Origin: Dillenia suffruticosa
Taxonomy: Eukaryota; Streptophyta; Magnoliopsida; Dilleniales; Dilleniaceae
Reading direction: 5' to 3'
Length of the DNA stretch: 64,000 nucleotides
Assembly (NCBI GenBank): GCA_033439265.1
Contig: JAVTVX010000031.1
Coordinates: 13,305,001-13,369,000 of the forward strand
Positions 26,001 to 39,620 of the stretch are shown here, piece after piece. Position 1 is the first letter of the stretch. Every line of letters begins with the position of its first letter. A model generated the notes under the pieces. That model had not been told where the DNA came from and ran no database searches. It was given only the letters and a program-made list of their open reading frames with translations. A program made the translations under genes and the position numbers.

Positions 26001-29000
26001 CAATTGGTTCGGAGTCTCCTATATCACTTATTCTTATCTTGACTAGAAAACAATCCATAAATGATTAGAAAACAGCCCTACTGTCATAATTATTAAGTAT
26101 CCTAATACTTGGCCCAGTAGATGTCAAACTAGGTTAAAAAAGAAAAATGTCCAACATTTTATGGGTTTGTCGCTTCATCTCTAGTATATTAGCACAATCA
26201 AATTAAGACAACTATTTGGACCCTCATTGACTGTGACCAAATCCTCTAGAGCTCTTTTTTCCCCATCATTTCAACTATCTCCAGCAGCGCTTCTAATTTG
26301 ATCCGTGTGGATATATAATTATGATATATTGATCTGATATGGATATAATTATGATCCTAATCATGTAACATCAACTCACAAAGAAAATAAGTTAATCATG
26401 AACCAGATGGTCCTGGGGATGGGCCTTAACTAGCTATGCACTTCTGTGGCACTAATACAACGCTAACACTCTGCTTGTCCACTTTGGGTCGACTAGATGT
26501 GGCTCAATCGAGTAATCCGTCATGCCTAGAGGAGAAGGTAGTGCTAGTTTACCCTCCCCTGCTTTTCTTAGCAAATAAGAAACAAGAGACAACTAGAGAC
26601 ACTACACTAAACTAAGCAAGAGCCTCTAAAACTGTTCAAAAACTTAATGTCTGTTATCTAGTGAACCTTCATATATTTTAGCGTGTTAATACTGTAATGT
26701 GTAGAATTTCATGAATGATCGATTTCAGAACCTCTAAAGCGCATCTGGTGACCTCTAATGCCCTCAAATACCCTTTATTGCCTCTACAAATTAGATATTT
26801 TGCCATTTTCTACTTGTAATATGTCTCAATCAGGATAAATTTTTTACCCAGAAACGTGAGGCTTTTCAAAATAGTAATAAAATTTCTTCATAAACAAGTG
26901 TAAAATGGTAACAATACAAATAAAATTTCAGCATTGATGCAACCTCTTCCAGAAAATAGCCCGGCAGAGGTTGCAATCTTAAAGCCCCCGAAACACAGCT
27001 AATTACGCATGAGTACATAGTGATTGGGATGAGATGATGAACTATGGCAAAAATCTAACAAAGAAAACTAGTATTAGAAAGTTTAAGAAAATAGCCCACA
27101 TGTTGTTGTGTGATCCCTGTTTAGGGAAGACAGCGCAAAAAAATTGGAAAAACAGAAGAGGACAGTAAAGATACAAGAAATTTCCAAGATTTGACAAGTT
27201 CTTTCCTAACATGTTTACCCTTTTCAATAATATGGAAGCGCATATGCTTGCTGTGGCTCAAGCTACAACTACTGGCAGCAGTAGCACATATAACAAAAAT
27301 CCTGCTATTGCAGAATGCGCCATGATAATAAGATGGTAGTAGAAATTCTAAAAAGTTTACCAATGGTTGCCTGTTTTCTGTTGAAGAGAGCCCAAGATGC
27401 CTCCTCAAAGCTTCTTTATTTTCTGCTTTTCCTTGAAGATCATTTGCAGTATATTGGACTTTTATTAAAGTATCAGTTGGAGGGTTCCAGACATCAGTAT
27501 CGATCCCATTAAGAATTCCAATGAACTTTTTCGAGTGAGAGTTAATGGTGGGATGAAGGCCTCGTCCTCCCTACACAATATGTAAGAAATATTTTGTGAA
27601 TTCAAGTCTTTATCATCTATCTATGTCCATAATAAGTAAGACAAAATGGAAAAGCACTTGTAAAGCTAACATGCTGCGCATAGGCAAGAATAAAATACAG
27701 CAACAACAATAACCTGAACCTTGATCCCAATAATTTGGGATCGGCCATTTGAGCGACAAGCATGGGGTTTTAAAATTCCAAAAAAATAAAAAAAATAAAA
27801 ATAAAAATAATAAATAGAAGAGAAAAAAGAAAAAAATTAATAATAATAATAATAAAATGAATAGATAAAAAATAAAAAGTTTAATTTGTGCGGATTCTTC
27901 TACGCCACCCATTCATATCCAACGTTATTCTCTTGTCTAAACCCTTAACTATCAAATCTTTATAGATAACTTGCATCCAAGTTTTCAGCTGTCTACCTTT
28001 ACGTTTTACTAGATCTCCTATATTCTAGTTTTCTACTCTTTTAACCGGTGCGTCTTCGGGTCTTCTTTACACATACCCAAATCATCTCAGCCGACACTAT
28101 TATATTTTATCCACAATTGAACTAATTCCCAATTTTCTACGAATCTCTTTATTTCTAATTCTATCTCTTCTAGTTTTACCACACATCCACCTAAATATTC
28201 TCATTTTTGCTACCGCAATTGTTCTTGTTGTTGTTTAATAGCCAACACTCAGTACTATATAATAGTACAAGTCTTACTGCGCTTCTATAGAACTTTCCTT
28301 TCAAATGTAGTGGTATTATACGTTCACAAAGAACTCCGAATGTCTTTATCCATTTCATCCAATTCGTTTGAATCCTATAATTCACATTTCCATTTATATT
28401 GCCATCATTTTGAATGATGGAATCAAGATATCTAAATTCACTTTTTTGTACACCTTGTCCATCTAACCTAATCGTTTTTTCGTCGTTCTGATCATCATTG
28501 CTAAACCTACATCTCATATACTCAGTTTTCGATCTAATCAATCTAAATCATCTGGATTCTAATGTGTCTCTTTGTAACTCTAATTTAGCACCAATACATT
28601 CTTTAGTTTCATCAACCAACACTATATCATCTGCAAAAAACATACACCATGATATTTCATCTTGAATGTTTTTCGTGATTTCGTCTATCACTATTGCAAA
28701 AAGGATAGGACTTAATGTCGAACCTTGATGGAACCCAATGTTAAGGGGAAACTATCATTCATACCCCCCGCAAGTTCTTATATTGGTTACAACTCCATCA
28801 TACATATCTTTAATGAAATTAATGTATCCCAAGAAGAGCCCTTTCTTCATTAGCGCCCACCACAATATATCTCTAGAAACCCTATCAAATGTCTTTTCTA
28901 GATCAATGAATACCATATGTGTCTCTCTTATGTGCTCTATATGTTTCCATAAAAAATCTTAACAAGTGAATTGCCTTTGTGGTGGATTTTCTCAATATAA

Positions 29001-32000
29001 ATCCAAATTGATTTTGAAACACATCTATCTTCAATTTCAATCTATATTCTATCACTCTCTCCCATAAATTCATTGTATAGGTCATAATTTTAATTTCTCG
29101 ATGGTTTGAGCAATCTTGTATGTCTAATTTATTCTTATATAGTGGTACAACTATACTCTCCCTCCATATTTGGGGCATTCTCTTAGCTTGCCAAATTTTG
29201 TTGAAAATATCCGTTAGCATTAATATACCAAATTCACCTAAATATTTTCATATTTCTATGGGAATACCATCTGGTCCTATGACTTTATTACTTTTCACTC
29301 TTTTTAAAGCCTCCTTAACTTCATTGGGACAAATCTTACGTTTAAAGTCTCTATTAATCTCTTCTACAGGTATATCGATATTTTCTATATCTGTTGTAAC
29401 ATTAAAGAAATGATGGAAATTATCCCTCTAACGCTTTCTTATGTCATCATTCTTTACAAGTATACAATTAGTTTCGCTCTTAATACATCTAACACCATTT
29501 AGATATCTTCCCTTTTTCTCCCTTAATTTGACAATTCTATAAATCTCTCTTTCTCCGTCTTTAGTCTCTAGTCTCTTGTATATTTCATTATACACCTTAC
29601 TCTTTGCTTCTTGGATAATCTTTTTCACTTCTTTTTTTGCACTTTTGTATTTTTCATATATATCGCTATTATTATTACCTTTAAGCTTCCTATAACACTT
29701 TCGTTTGGTTCGAATAGCAGTTTGTATTTTTTCATTCTACCACCATGATTCCTTGCCTATGGGGGCTTGACCCTTAGATACACCAAGAACATCCCTACCT
29801 ATATTCTTAATATTAGAAGATATCTCTTTCCATATTGTTTCCGAATCACCATTAGTGGATCAATTTGCTACTTGAATTAATTTATCTCTAAAGGTGTTCA
29901 CATTTGCTCCTTTTAAATTCCACCATCCAATCCTTGGCTCCACAGATGGACAACACTTCTTTTGCCTTTTAGGCACACATATATCTAAGACCAGAAGTCT
30001 ATGCTGAATTGCTACACTCTCTCCCGATATAACTTTGCAATCCTTACAGGTTATTTTATCAGCTCTTCTAGTGAGAAAGAAATCTATTTGTCTAGTATTA
30101 GATCCACTTCTATATATAACTAAGTACGCTTCTCTTTTCTTAAAGATGGTGTTTACGAGTACCAGATCCAATGTTGTGGCAAACTCTAAAATGGTATCTT
30201 CTACCTCATTCCTACAACCAAATCCAAAGTTTCCATATACGGTTTCGAATCCTTCATTCATCTCTCCTACATGTCCATTTAAATCTCCTCCGATAAATAA
30301 CTTCTCTCTATTAGGTATGATTTGTATAAATTCATCTAAATTCTCTCAAAATAATCTTTTATTAATTGCATCCGTACCTATTTGAGGTGCATACACACTG
30401 ACCATATTAACTACGTTTTCTCTATCTACTAACTTGACAAGTATAATTCTATCTCCCTTTCTTCTTATCTCTATTACATTCTCTAGTAGATTCTTATGTA
30501 CTATTATTTCTACCCCATTCTTAGTTCTATCCATTCCTATATACCAAAGCTTATGACCATAAGGTTCTACTACCTTAGCCTTCTCCCCCACCCACTTAGT
30601 TTCTTGAAGACACATAATATGAATCCTTCGTCTATTCATAGTTTCTCCTATCTCTCCTAACTTGTCGGTCAAAGATCCTATATTCTAAGTGACTAGACAA
30701 ATTCTATTTTCATAGACTAACTTATTTAACCGCACCCTAGGATCCCTTGTTAATTTGCTACACCCAGGATCCGATATAACGCGTCGCTGAGGGGGAAACG
30801 CCCCAAAAGTTTGTAAATGTTTATCTCTCATTTTCCATTTGACAAAGATTTTACGCTGACTGTCAACTTACCGCAAATAGGCAAGAATAAAATACCCAAA
30901 AAAAAATCAGTAGGCAAGAATAAAACTGCTTTCCTCATTTATATCTGATGTATGGACCAAAAAGAATGATGATGTGATATGTGGGATGGGGCTTGGATGG
31001 ACCAAATGAAATCTCGCATTAGGTGTAATGGATCACTTGCTGTAACCAAAATCTTGGAGAAACTTATTTCTGTTGCACAAAATGTTGAACAATTACTTAA
31101 ATAAATTCCACTGCAGAAGTATAGCTAAAGTGGAGCAAAGAATGCATTCGAGGGAAACTACAGATATCTCCATTTCAGTACAAGAAAAGCATATTAGATA
31201 TGATTGTTCAGTCACGGGAAAAAAATGATGACCAACAAGCATGTGAAATGTCTTCTATTAGTATGCCCATGCAAACAGATGGAACAAGGGGAAGGGGGGA
31301 GGTTCCCATGACCAACTGCAACCAATTAGCAAAGGAACCAAAGTTTTCCAGACAACTGAATACAGCTATCTTAACTAATATTTTCCCAACAACTGGAGAT
31401 TGACCTTTTCTTTTCTTTCCTATGACAAATATAAACTAACATGTTTTCCTATGCATGAGAACTTATCCAGGATCAAGTTTGACTGCAGTCATGGTGAAGA
31501 AGCCTAGATAGAGAGAGAGGGAGGGGGAGGGGGAGGGGAGAGAACACCTGGAATATTCCCCAGGTGGACTCTACATCAAACTGATTAGATTATAAAACCA
31601 CCGAAAGAAATGTAGACTGGCCAACACAGTGTGAAGGAAAAAGGCAATGTGTGTGTGTGTGCGCGCGTTTGTGTGTGTGAAAATAGTACTTGATCTTACC
31701 TCAGCGGTTCGCACTTCTTGTGCATAGGTGGGTGACACAGTGGTGACAATGTTAGAGAAAACTACTCCACCCTGAGAAGCAAGAGCACATCCAGTTAGAG
31801 GTGAGACAAGTCTTTTGTTCATTGAATTTACGATTCAGAAATTCCCAAACCTTCACTGCATTGATCCAGTCATGGGAGGAATTATCTTGCATTCTATCTG
31901 GTCTATTCAACTGGTGCACATCAAGACCACATGATGCCAATTCTGAAGCAGGAGCTGTCCCTTGATACTCAAAGTTGTGACATGTGAAACATATTCTAGC

Positions 32001-35000
32001 CGTATTCAGTCCTTTGGGTGCATAAAGATCCCAATACAATGGTGCCTAAACAATAACAACATCCCAAATTGAGAAATAAAAAATTGGCAATTAAAATTAA
32101 GAATATTTCATCCTCTTTTAGAAATCAAACATTTAGAGAAGGAAACAAAATCCGATTGTGTTTCTTACGACAAAAGCAGTCTGCCAATCATGACAATGAA
32201 TAATATCAGGTTTTTTTCCAGCTTGAAGAAGCAGCTCAAGCGCTGCACGGCTAAAAAAAGAAAAACGCTTGAAATCGTCATTCTCCCCATAGAAGTTTCC
32301 TCTCCAAAAGAACTTGCTGGGATGATAAGGCTCAATAAAATAGACAGGAAGACCTGGATAATAAGATTGATGTTGGAATGGAAATACCAAGCATTAGTCA
32401 CCAGCAATAATTAAGAGAGACGAATTAAATTTTGAGGGACATAAGCTCCGGTAAGCTTCTGGTTGTTTATAAATGGGGCAAAGTATAGTCAGGTGATGAC
32501 ATGGGCTAATCCAAAGCTTGTGTAATTGTGATATCTACACTCATTGCTATAAAATAAAACATACTTAACCTTCAACAATGCCTGCCCAGATTTTGTTTTT
32601 GAATAGCCGACCGTCAAAATATGACTCTACTGCCACATTTAGGGCCTGTACAAACAATTCAAAGCCACGAGAACATTTTTTTTTCAGGATCTCAGAGAAT
32701 TTCCAATAAAATGGTCATATATCCCCCCACCCAAAAAGAAAAGATGAAGAAGAAAAAGAAGAAGAAAAAGAAGAAGAAGAAGAAGAAGAAAAGAATAAAA
32801 GGCTCACCCTCAAGTCTTTTATACGATCATATTGCATGCAATCATATTTGGGAAGCACAATTTCCACCAAATGTCCTTTCTTCTGAAGCGCCTTACTAAG
32901 ACCAGTGACAACATCTCCTAAGCCACCAACCTTTAAAGAAACACATAATCTTTTCAGAAATAAATAAATTAAAAATATGATTATGGTTCCTAAATGTGAA
33001 CTTTTGTTAGCAAAGAAATTTTGTTGTCAATTGCAAGTAATCACATTAGGAACATTATCTAACAGGGAAGCTGGCTATAACGCCAACCATCTGCCTTGTT
33101 TGTCCATTGGATGATTTAAAACAGAAGCTTTATGTGAAGAGTCTATGAAAAAACTCCCCTTAAGAACAGACAGGATAAATACAGCACAATATTGTCACAA
33201 TAGTTTTGCAACTTCATAGCCACTCCATTGGCCCACCAATATTAATAACACCTATCAAAAAAAAAAAAATACAAAGTTCTTTAATGGCCAAAAAAGGTCA
33301 ATATATGACATCTGCTTGTGGTGACAAGAACACAAACTCTCTCAAATATGGGATGCCAGACATCACAGATCCCACTTCTGCGGTTCTTATATTCAAGATT
33401 CTGGTCAGCTAAAAAGCCAGATTAGCGAAACTAGGTAAAAACCCAAAATTTTTAAGCAAATGATTTCTATCTTCTATGAAAGAAAGAAATATAAATTAGC
33501 TGAATGTGGATTCACATGAAAGAGCTCGCAGTTGAAAACATTTGAATCTGCACCTTTTAAAAGTGCAAAATATGTATGTATTTTTTCTTCGCAAGAAGAG
33601 GGTGAACCTTGGCGCAATGATGAAGTTGTTCCTTTGGTGACCTTAAGGTCACAGGTTCGAGACGTGAAACGGCCTCTTTGCAAAAAATGCAAAGGGAAAG
33701 TTACGTATATATACGCCCACTCTCCCCCTACCCTATACTAAGCCGGGGATCACTTTGTGTATTGAGTGAATCCTTTTAAGAAGAAAGAAAATCATGCATA
33801 TTAAACATAGGAAACAAAGTGGGTTGCCCAGGACTACCAAAAACTCTATAAAGGTGGCTACATCCACATTAGAAACAAGAATCTCAGCTAGAGCATTAAA
33901 GATCAAAGGCATTAGCCAACGATCCAGAGAATTGAGTCTTTCGACACATGCAAAAGCTGAGCTATTCATGTCCCCCCAGATGAACCAAAATACAGATTTA
34001 CACTAAATGAAAAGAAAGATATTAATCACACAATAAAATACAAAAAACTGGATGTTAAGCAAAGAAAAATCAATCTAACTAATTAGCCAAATCAGGTTCA
34101 CCTTAGCAACTGGTGCCATCTCCGCTGCAATATGAATGATATGCAATGCTGATCTGCAGATCAAAAACTGCAATGGGTCATATAGGGTAGGGATGCATGC
34201 CACGCATGCAGAAACATGTCAATGCACAACAAGAAAAATGTTAAATTTACAAACTAAAGTCAATACAATACATATAAATCTCATGGCATTCGGTCATTGG
34301 TTATTGAAAAGAATGTGATCGTACATAGCACAGCATTCTGACCAAATACTAAATGCAAATACGAGTTTGTATAGTTTGTATTGACATAAATTTATATATC
34401 TAGCATTACTCGGACAACAATTTCACATGAAAAGTAAACATTTAGTCCAGATAGAAATTGGATATACATATACAATACCGAATTGGTGATGAGGTCAGCC
34501 TAAGTAACGTAGCCACAATTTCTCGCTCACTCTTTTCCTTGCATGTTGCATATGCATCACAAATGCGTCTATCTCTTTTCCAGACCATTTCTCTTAACAA
34601 CTTGGCATCTGCAGGAGATATTTTCTTCTCAAGTAGACAACCATCTATGAAAAGCAATAATCGACTCCAAAATTCCCAAGGCATATCATCGACTGGTTCA
34701 TCCCTTGCCCTTCTCTTGCCGTCTTCTTTCAACTTATTGAGTGTATCTTGAAATTCCTTCACAGATTCTTGGTACAGCTTAACATGAGTATGTATTTCCT
34801 CATCAGACCTTTGAAGCCTCTCTTCCATAAGTTTTATCTTCTGTTGCATCAATTCATTATACTGTTGCAATTTCTCTGATGATAACTTGTACGAATTTGC
34901 TTCTTGGAGAGATTCCTCCAATCTATCAACCTTCTTACGAAGCTCCTGATTTTGTTGTAATACTAGAATAGCTTGATCTGCCTGGCTGGTTGCTTTGTCA

Positions 35001-38000
35001 AGCAGCACTTGCAAATTGTCCACCTTTTCCAACAAGCCATTGTATTCAACTCTCAGAGATGAAAGTTTTGAAACATCCTCATGAGAAAGTGCCAGTTTTT
35101 GCTCCATCTCTTTCAAAGCACATTCCAAAGACAACCGCTCTTTCTCTAGACTTATGACACGCTCATCTGTATTCTTAACTTTGCTAAGCTCCCCCTTAAG
35201 CTTTTCTATATCATCCTTCAAAGATAAATTCTGTGTCCTCAATGATTCAAGCTCCTTAGTAAGGGTAGGTGCACTGTCACCATGTGATAAAGAAGCTTCT
35301 TCAATAATGTTTCTTTTCTGACTACAATTTCCATCAGCATCACCCCTTTCCGATAGTTCTTTCCTTAGTTTCTCCAATTGGTCCTCTAGAAGCTCCACAT
35401 TTATCTTTTCCTGAGCAGCAAGTTTAATCCGTGCATCTGTTTCTGCAAGTTTCATCTCCAAGACATTTATTTCTCCTTGCAAAGCCTCCTTCTCAGAAAG
35501 AATCTTTTCAAGATCTTCAAGTGCACGCACCCGGGCTTGGTTGAGAAATATAATATCTAACAAATATTATATTCAAGGTGAGAAACCAGCAAAAAAGAAA
35601 AATCATATTTATAAACATTCAGCAGTTTACAAGGAGGTGTTACTTTTCTCTGCATTTCTTATCATGGCAATTAAATCCTCAAGTCGCACACTTGACAGCT
35701 GCTGTGAAAATTCCATATTTGTGTCCTGTTAAATAAAAATAATTTGACATCAAATTTTTGGCATTTCATTTTTCCATAAAAGCTTGGTCTTTCTCTTGGT
35801 TAACAAGAAGTTATCAATTAGGAATCCCCTACAGATGTGACAAATTATTTGTCAGAAATTAGCAATTATGTATGACATACTTTTCATTCTTTCAGTTGTA
35901 GGTAATCATACTAAAATGTAGTTATGAACCTATGCAGCCGATCACGGGAACAACACTGACACTAACAACCATGTACTTAACTATGCACATAAATATATCA
36001 AACAGAAACATTTTGGACAACAGGGAACAGCGAATTATATCATAAACATGGCAACCCACAAGTTGGTGTCCATGGATTTCTGTCTCCACCACTCAGCACA
36101 GAACATTCTCCAGAAGTTTCAAAAAACAATAAGGAGAGAACTTCAAAAGGTAATAGTATTAAAAGAAATAAATAAAATGAACAGAATATTGATGATTGGT
36201 CCCATTACAAATTTGTAGTGATAGAGAAATACCAGAAGTTTGGGCCAATCGGATAAGGTGCTTGCATCTTTCCCACCAACATGCTCAACAGGAACAGTCG
36301 TGTCATTTTCCTCATCCGAAATTATTTCGAGATTTGAATTTAAGGTGCTGTCTGAAGAAGTGCTTTCCGATTCAATCTCATCATCACTGTTGGGTTGGTT
36401 GTTTGAATTCATTGGAGCTCTTTTGGGAAATATTTTCTTGGATAGCTGTCTTTTATGCTGTGAACTGCACAAGCATCATTCTACTTTTAGATAATACATT
36501 ACCAGCCACTGAAAAAACACAAATTATCTTACAATGCTTTAGGTCCTAAATAAATATATTAATTTCACAACAAGCAACATAGAATATGTAGGTGGCCTAA
36601 TTAACAGCATTGCCAAACATTGTGTTGGTAATGCATACGGGATATCACATAACAAGCTTACTAGGGACCAATCAACCAAAACTGGGAGTCTCAAGCAGCA
36701 TAATTCTGCAACATATTTCTCAGATCATGCCTCACCAGAAGCATTTCAAGAGATCAATCCTTCACATGTCCAACTCAATAAATGGCCCTTTGTTTTTGAC
36801 TTTTTAACTTCATGATCAAGAAACAACTAGCCTTTCACATTATGAAAAATTTTTCTAGCTTCTACAAAAACACTATGAAACTCTAAGATCAAGCTATTCG
36901 TTGGGCGTTCTATGCATTAAACAGATCTCTCCACCTTGCACACATAGCCTGCTACATGGATTAGATGAAATGGTGTAAGGTTTCTATCTCACATTGTCTT
37001 TGGCACCAAAGTACAAAATGTGAGATGGAATTCCTTAGGCAAAAGAGGCACACGCGCGGGGGTGTTTAAAATTATTCATCTATCCATTTCATTCTCCAAA
37101 GAGCTTCCAAAAACGTCCTTTAAGTGGCATCTCCACTCGCTTCCTCTTCCACAATGATAGAGACAAACTCTAGCTCCTTTTCCTAGTCTACACCTTTGCA
37201 CCTCCCTCTTTTAACATAAGAATATCCCATCTTAAACATTTCTTCCCCCCAAGAATTGACCCTTTACCTTCCAAATAATGGACAATTTATACGGCTTTCA
37301 TATTAGATCAACTCCTTGAGTATCTATGACTATGACTATGACTAAACAATCGTTCCATGGTAAACAACAAAAGACATGCAAAAGCAATTAATTATCAAAG
37401 AGGGCTTCTTGATAAAGTAAAAATAAAGCACCAAAACGATTATGAGGTAAATTTTAAGCACTAAAAAACAAGTTGCCATTGCAAATATGTGAAGTGCGCT
37501 GAGTCATTTTTAAATTCTAACATGCTGCAATGGCATATCATAGTCATATTTAGCATTCTGCATCAAAGCAAAACATTTTGACCATATTTTATGCTCTTCT
37601 TGGCAAGTGATAAGATTTACGAGTTTTCATTTTCTGTTATCCGAATTAATCCTGAAAATTTAGCAATAAGCTGGTCATCAGACATGCTCTCAACTTCATA
37701 TCCACCAAGAAGACTCGATTAAAAGACAAGTTCTTAACATTCTCATCCAACTCTTCTCATTATCAAAATTTAGGGTCCTTTTAAAATTTTATTTTAGGCA
37801 ACCTATGCAGGGGGAGAATCAAACCTCTCACCTATTGGTGGAATGGAAAATTGAGTGCCAGTATACTACAAGCACCAAGCATTCCTCCGATTATAATAGT
37901 GCAAATGGCATCAAATCACCTCATCTATTTCAAGGTTGATATAACAATTTGGCATGGGTTCTGGTTGTCAGTACTAAATTTTATCCAAATGAACCATAAA

Positions 38001-38417
38001 TTCTTAGCTGTGAACAAACAAAATTGGAAGCATCCCAATATCAATTTATAGAAAAAGTCAAAGGAAGAACCAAATGTCAAAAGGGTCAAAACTAACCTTA
38101 TCAAATCCAAACATTAACAACCCATAAAAACCCACCTTCGAAACCCCACCCCCACCCCCCAACAGTGGAATTCAATAACATTATCCAAAATTATAACATT
38201 AATATTTACAAACAAACAAAACCTCGAAATCAAGAATTACAAATTTTATAAGACACAAAGTTAAAGGCAGAAGATACCTGAAACTTCTTTGTCGCATCTT
38301 ACACTTAACAGCAGGCAACAATCGAGGAGAAGAAACTAGAAATGTTGGATTCGATTGTTTATAGTTGAGACCACTCAACGCATGACTTGTTAAGCAAGTT
38401 GATAGCTTTGAAGCCAT
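22564..38417 (-). CDS. SS4: starch synthase 4, complete 16-exon gene
   Basis: Plastid ADP-glucose:glucan glucosyltransferase (GT5) that starts starch granules. Exons on minus: 38278-38417, 36233-36464, 35644-35725, 34479-35556, 34102-34153, 32808-32930, 32570-32645, 32169-32353, 31851-32045, 31700-31771, 27361-27570, 25026-25151, 23502-23651, 23243-23304, 23073-23148, 22564-22740. All borders are GT-AG and phases close, giving 1011 residues (Arabidopsis about 1040). In order: transit peptide; acidic region; long coiled coil (about 150-410) characteristic of SS4; GT5 domain with KVGGLGDVV (K528), [41 protein letters not shown] and KTGGLND (K921). KVGGL is the usual SS4 variant of KTGGL. Introns carry an RTE LINE (intron 10), an Au-like SINE (intron 5) and other repeats, but the reading frame is intact. 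Confidence 0.95.
22979..23016. repeat. (TC)n microsatellite in SS4 intron 15
   Basis: Pure CT run just downstream of SS4 exon 15 on the minus strand. Confidence 0.95.
24449..24476. repeat. T11-G17 homopolymer pair
   Basis: Eleven T followed directly by seventeen G inside SS4 intron 12. A similar T9/G-rich tract occurs at 20919-20943. Confidence 0.9.
25335..25612 (+). repeat. pair of related ~90-bp repeat units
   Basis: Units at about 25335-25425 and 25519-25612 share GTTA.GATA.AAAATCAAT, CTACAAGCTT and TTTTACAAAATTYAAGA, separated by about 95 unrelated bases. The pattern resembles LTR-derived fragments. The element class is not established. Confidence 0.5.
25849..26045 (-). repeat. RTE-type LINE 3'-end fragment
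   Basis: (CAA)n followed by TTGAGTCTTAATTCTAAATT and TTTGGAGTCG resembles the reverse complement of the RTE LINE tail at 27699. It is also homologous over about 180 bp to 60021-60185. Located in SS4 intron 11. Confidence 0.5.
27699..30876 (-). mobile_element. RTE-type non-LTR retrotransposon in SS4 intron 10, defective
   Basis: The 3.2-kb minus-strand element is bounded by a 19-bp target duplication ATAGGCAAGAATAAAATAC (27680-27698 and 30877-30895). Order: 5' leader with GGGGCGTTTCCCCC; apurinic endonuclease domain ([11 protein letters not shown] near 30615, [11 protein letters not shown] near 30390); reverse transcriptase with [13 protein letters not shown] (29160) and active site FADD (about 28627-28638); the C-terminal [10 protein letters not shown] block (28530); and a (TTG)n tail next to TTATTGGGATCAAGG. 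Frames are broken by stops, so it is not autonomous. It lies in the host gene's transcriptional orientation and is spliced out with the intron. Confidence 0.9.
32745..32795. repeat. (AAG)n microsatellite
   Basis: Imperfect GAA/AAG run immediately downstream (minus sense) of SS4 exon 6. Confidence 0.9.
33600..33777 (+). mobile_element. Au-like tRNA-derived SINE in SS4 intron 5
   Basis: 178 bp with the layout of the plant Au SINE family: ACCTTGGCGCAATGATGAAG (box A), GTCACAGGTTCGAGACGTG (box B), CCTCTTTGCAAAAAATGCAA, ACTAAGCCGGGGATC and a TCCTTTT end. It is flanked by a 7-bp repeat AAGAAGA (33593-33599 and 33778-33784). It is antisense to SS4. Confidence 0.85.
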
Positions 38418-39109
38418 TAAAGTTTTTACTTTCTGTCAACCCAAATTCTCCCTCGCAAGTCCCAAGCTATAGAGAGAGAGGAGAGAGAGCGAGAGGGAAA
38501 GAGAGGAGAGGAGAGGGGGAGAGAATCTTTGTTTGTTTGCCACAAGGGCTGCCAACTTTTGTAAATTACTTCCATTGGGGGATTCCAGAGAGATAGTCAC
38601 GCATGGTTGCACATGATTCTTCCCGTGCTCTTCGCCGTTGCTTGACGCGTGTCAGGATGAGCATACTTTCCCCTTTCCTTCCCTTGGCCTCGTTTGGGAA
38701 ACCCCACTTTCTTCTGACTCTATCTTTCTTTTTTAATTTTACTTAAAATATTTAGTAATTAAAATAAAAATTATTTAATAAAAAATTATAAATTTGGTAA
38801 ATAAAAATTTATTTTCTCCCTAAAAAATAAAATTAATATTTTCTCAAATAATTTTTATATCAAAAACATTGCTTAATCTTTTTTGTACTTAGATATTTAC
38901 CCGAACAACACCTTTTGTTTCTTTAGCCAATTGGATGGGATTATAGGGTCACCACCAATCGACGAGTCATGTTCTGAATTAACCCAATTTTTTTTTTTAA
39001 ATAACCTTGAAACAAAAAAATTCAAGATATAATCCCCTTTTATCACAGGTTGAACATGCGATACTATGTGACAACACCTGATTGATCGAAACCCACGTGT
39101 CGTGTCTTC

Positions 39110-39620
39110 AAGATGCAACACCCCGGCGCCCGTGACCCCACCCTCCGCCGCCCACAACGCACCTCTCTCCCTCCCTCCCCCGTCCGTGGCTCTGCTCCGC
39201 TCCCCCTCCCCTCGCGGCTTCCTCTCTCCCTCCCTCCCCTGTCTGCGGCTCTCTCTCTGTCCCCCCCACTGCCCACTGCACTCCTCCCTCCCTCCCTCCC
39301 TCCCCTGCCCACAACTTTGCTACCCTCTCCCTCTCTCGTTGACACCCCCCACCGCTCCTCCCCTCTTTCTCTCTTTCTCTCCCCCTATGAACTCCTCTTT
39401 CTCTCTCTCCCGCGGCACTCCCCCGCGCTCCTCTGCTCTCCCTCTCTCTCTTTGCCCTCCTGGCGGACTCCTCTCTCTCTCTCTCTCTCTCTCTCTTGCT
39501 ACCGCGGCAAACGCCCCCCACCGCTCCTCCCCTCTTTCTCTTTCTTCCCCCGCGGTAGTGGCACCCTCTCTCTCTCTCTCTCCCACCCGCACCACCCCTC
39601 TTCTCCGCTTGCGACATAAT
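39110..39620. repeat. GC-rich CT/CCC imperfect minisatellite
   Basis: About 510 bp of C/T-rich sequence in an AT-rich setting. Repeated words include CCCACCGCTCCTCCCCTCTTTCTC (twice, 39348 and 39516 areas) and many CTCCCTCCCTCCC blocks. Long open frames exist on both strands but encode only S/P/L- or R/E/G-rich low complexity, so they are composition artefacts. Confidence 0.85.

Noticed and set aside
27613-27912. 99-residue hydrophobic frame near the LINE tail
   Set aside because: Generated by the A-rich LINE 3' region (poly-F/L translation).
31571-31822. Frame continuing past SS4 exon 10 into the intron
   Set aside because: The splice donor at 31700/31699 and the match of exon 11 show it is exon plus intron readthrough.
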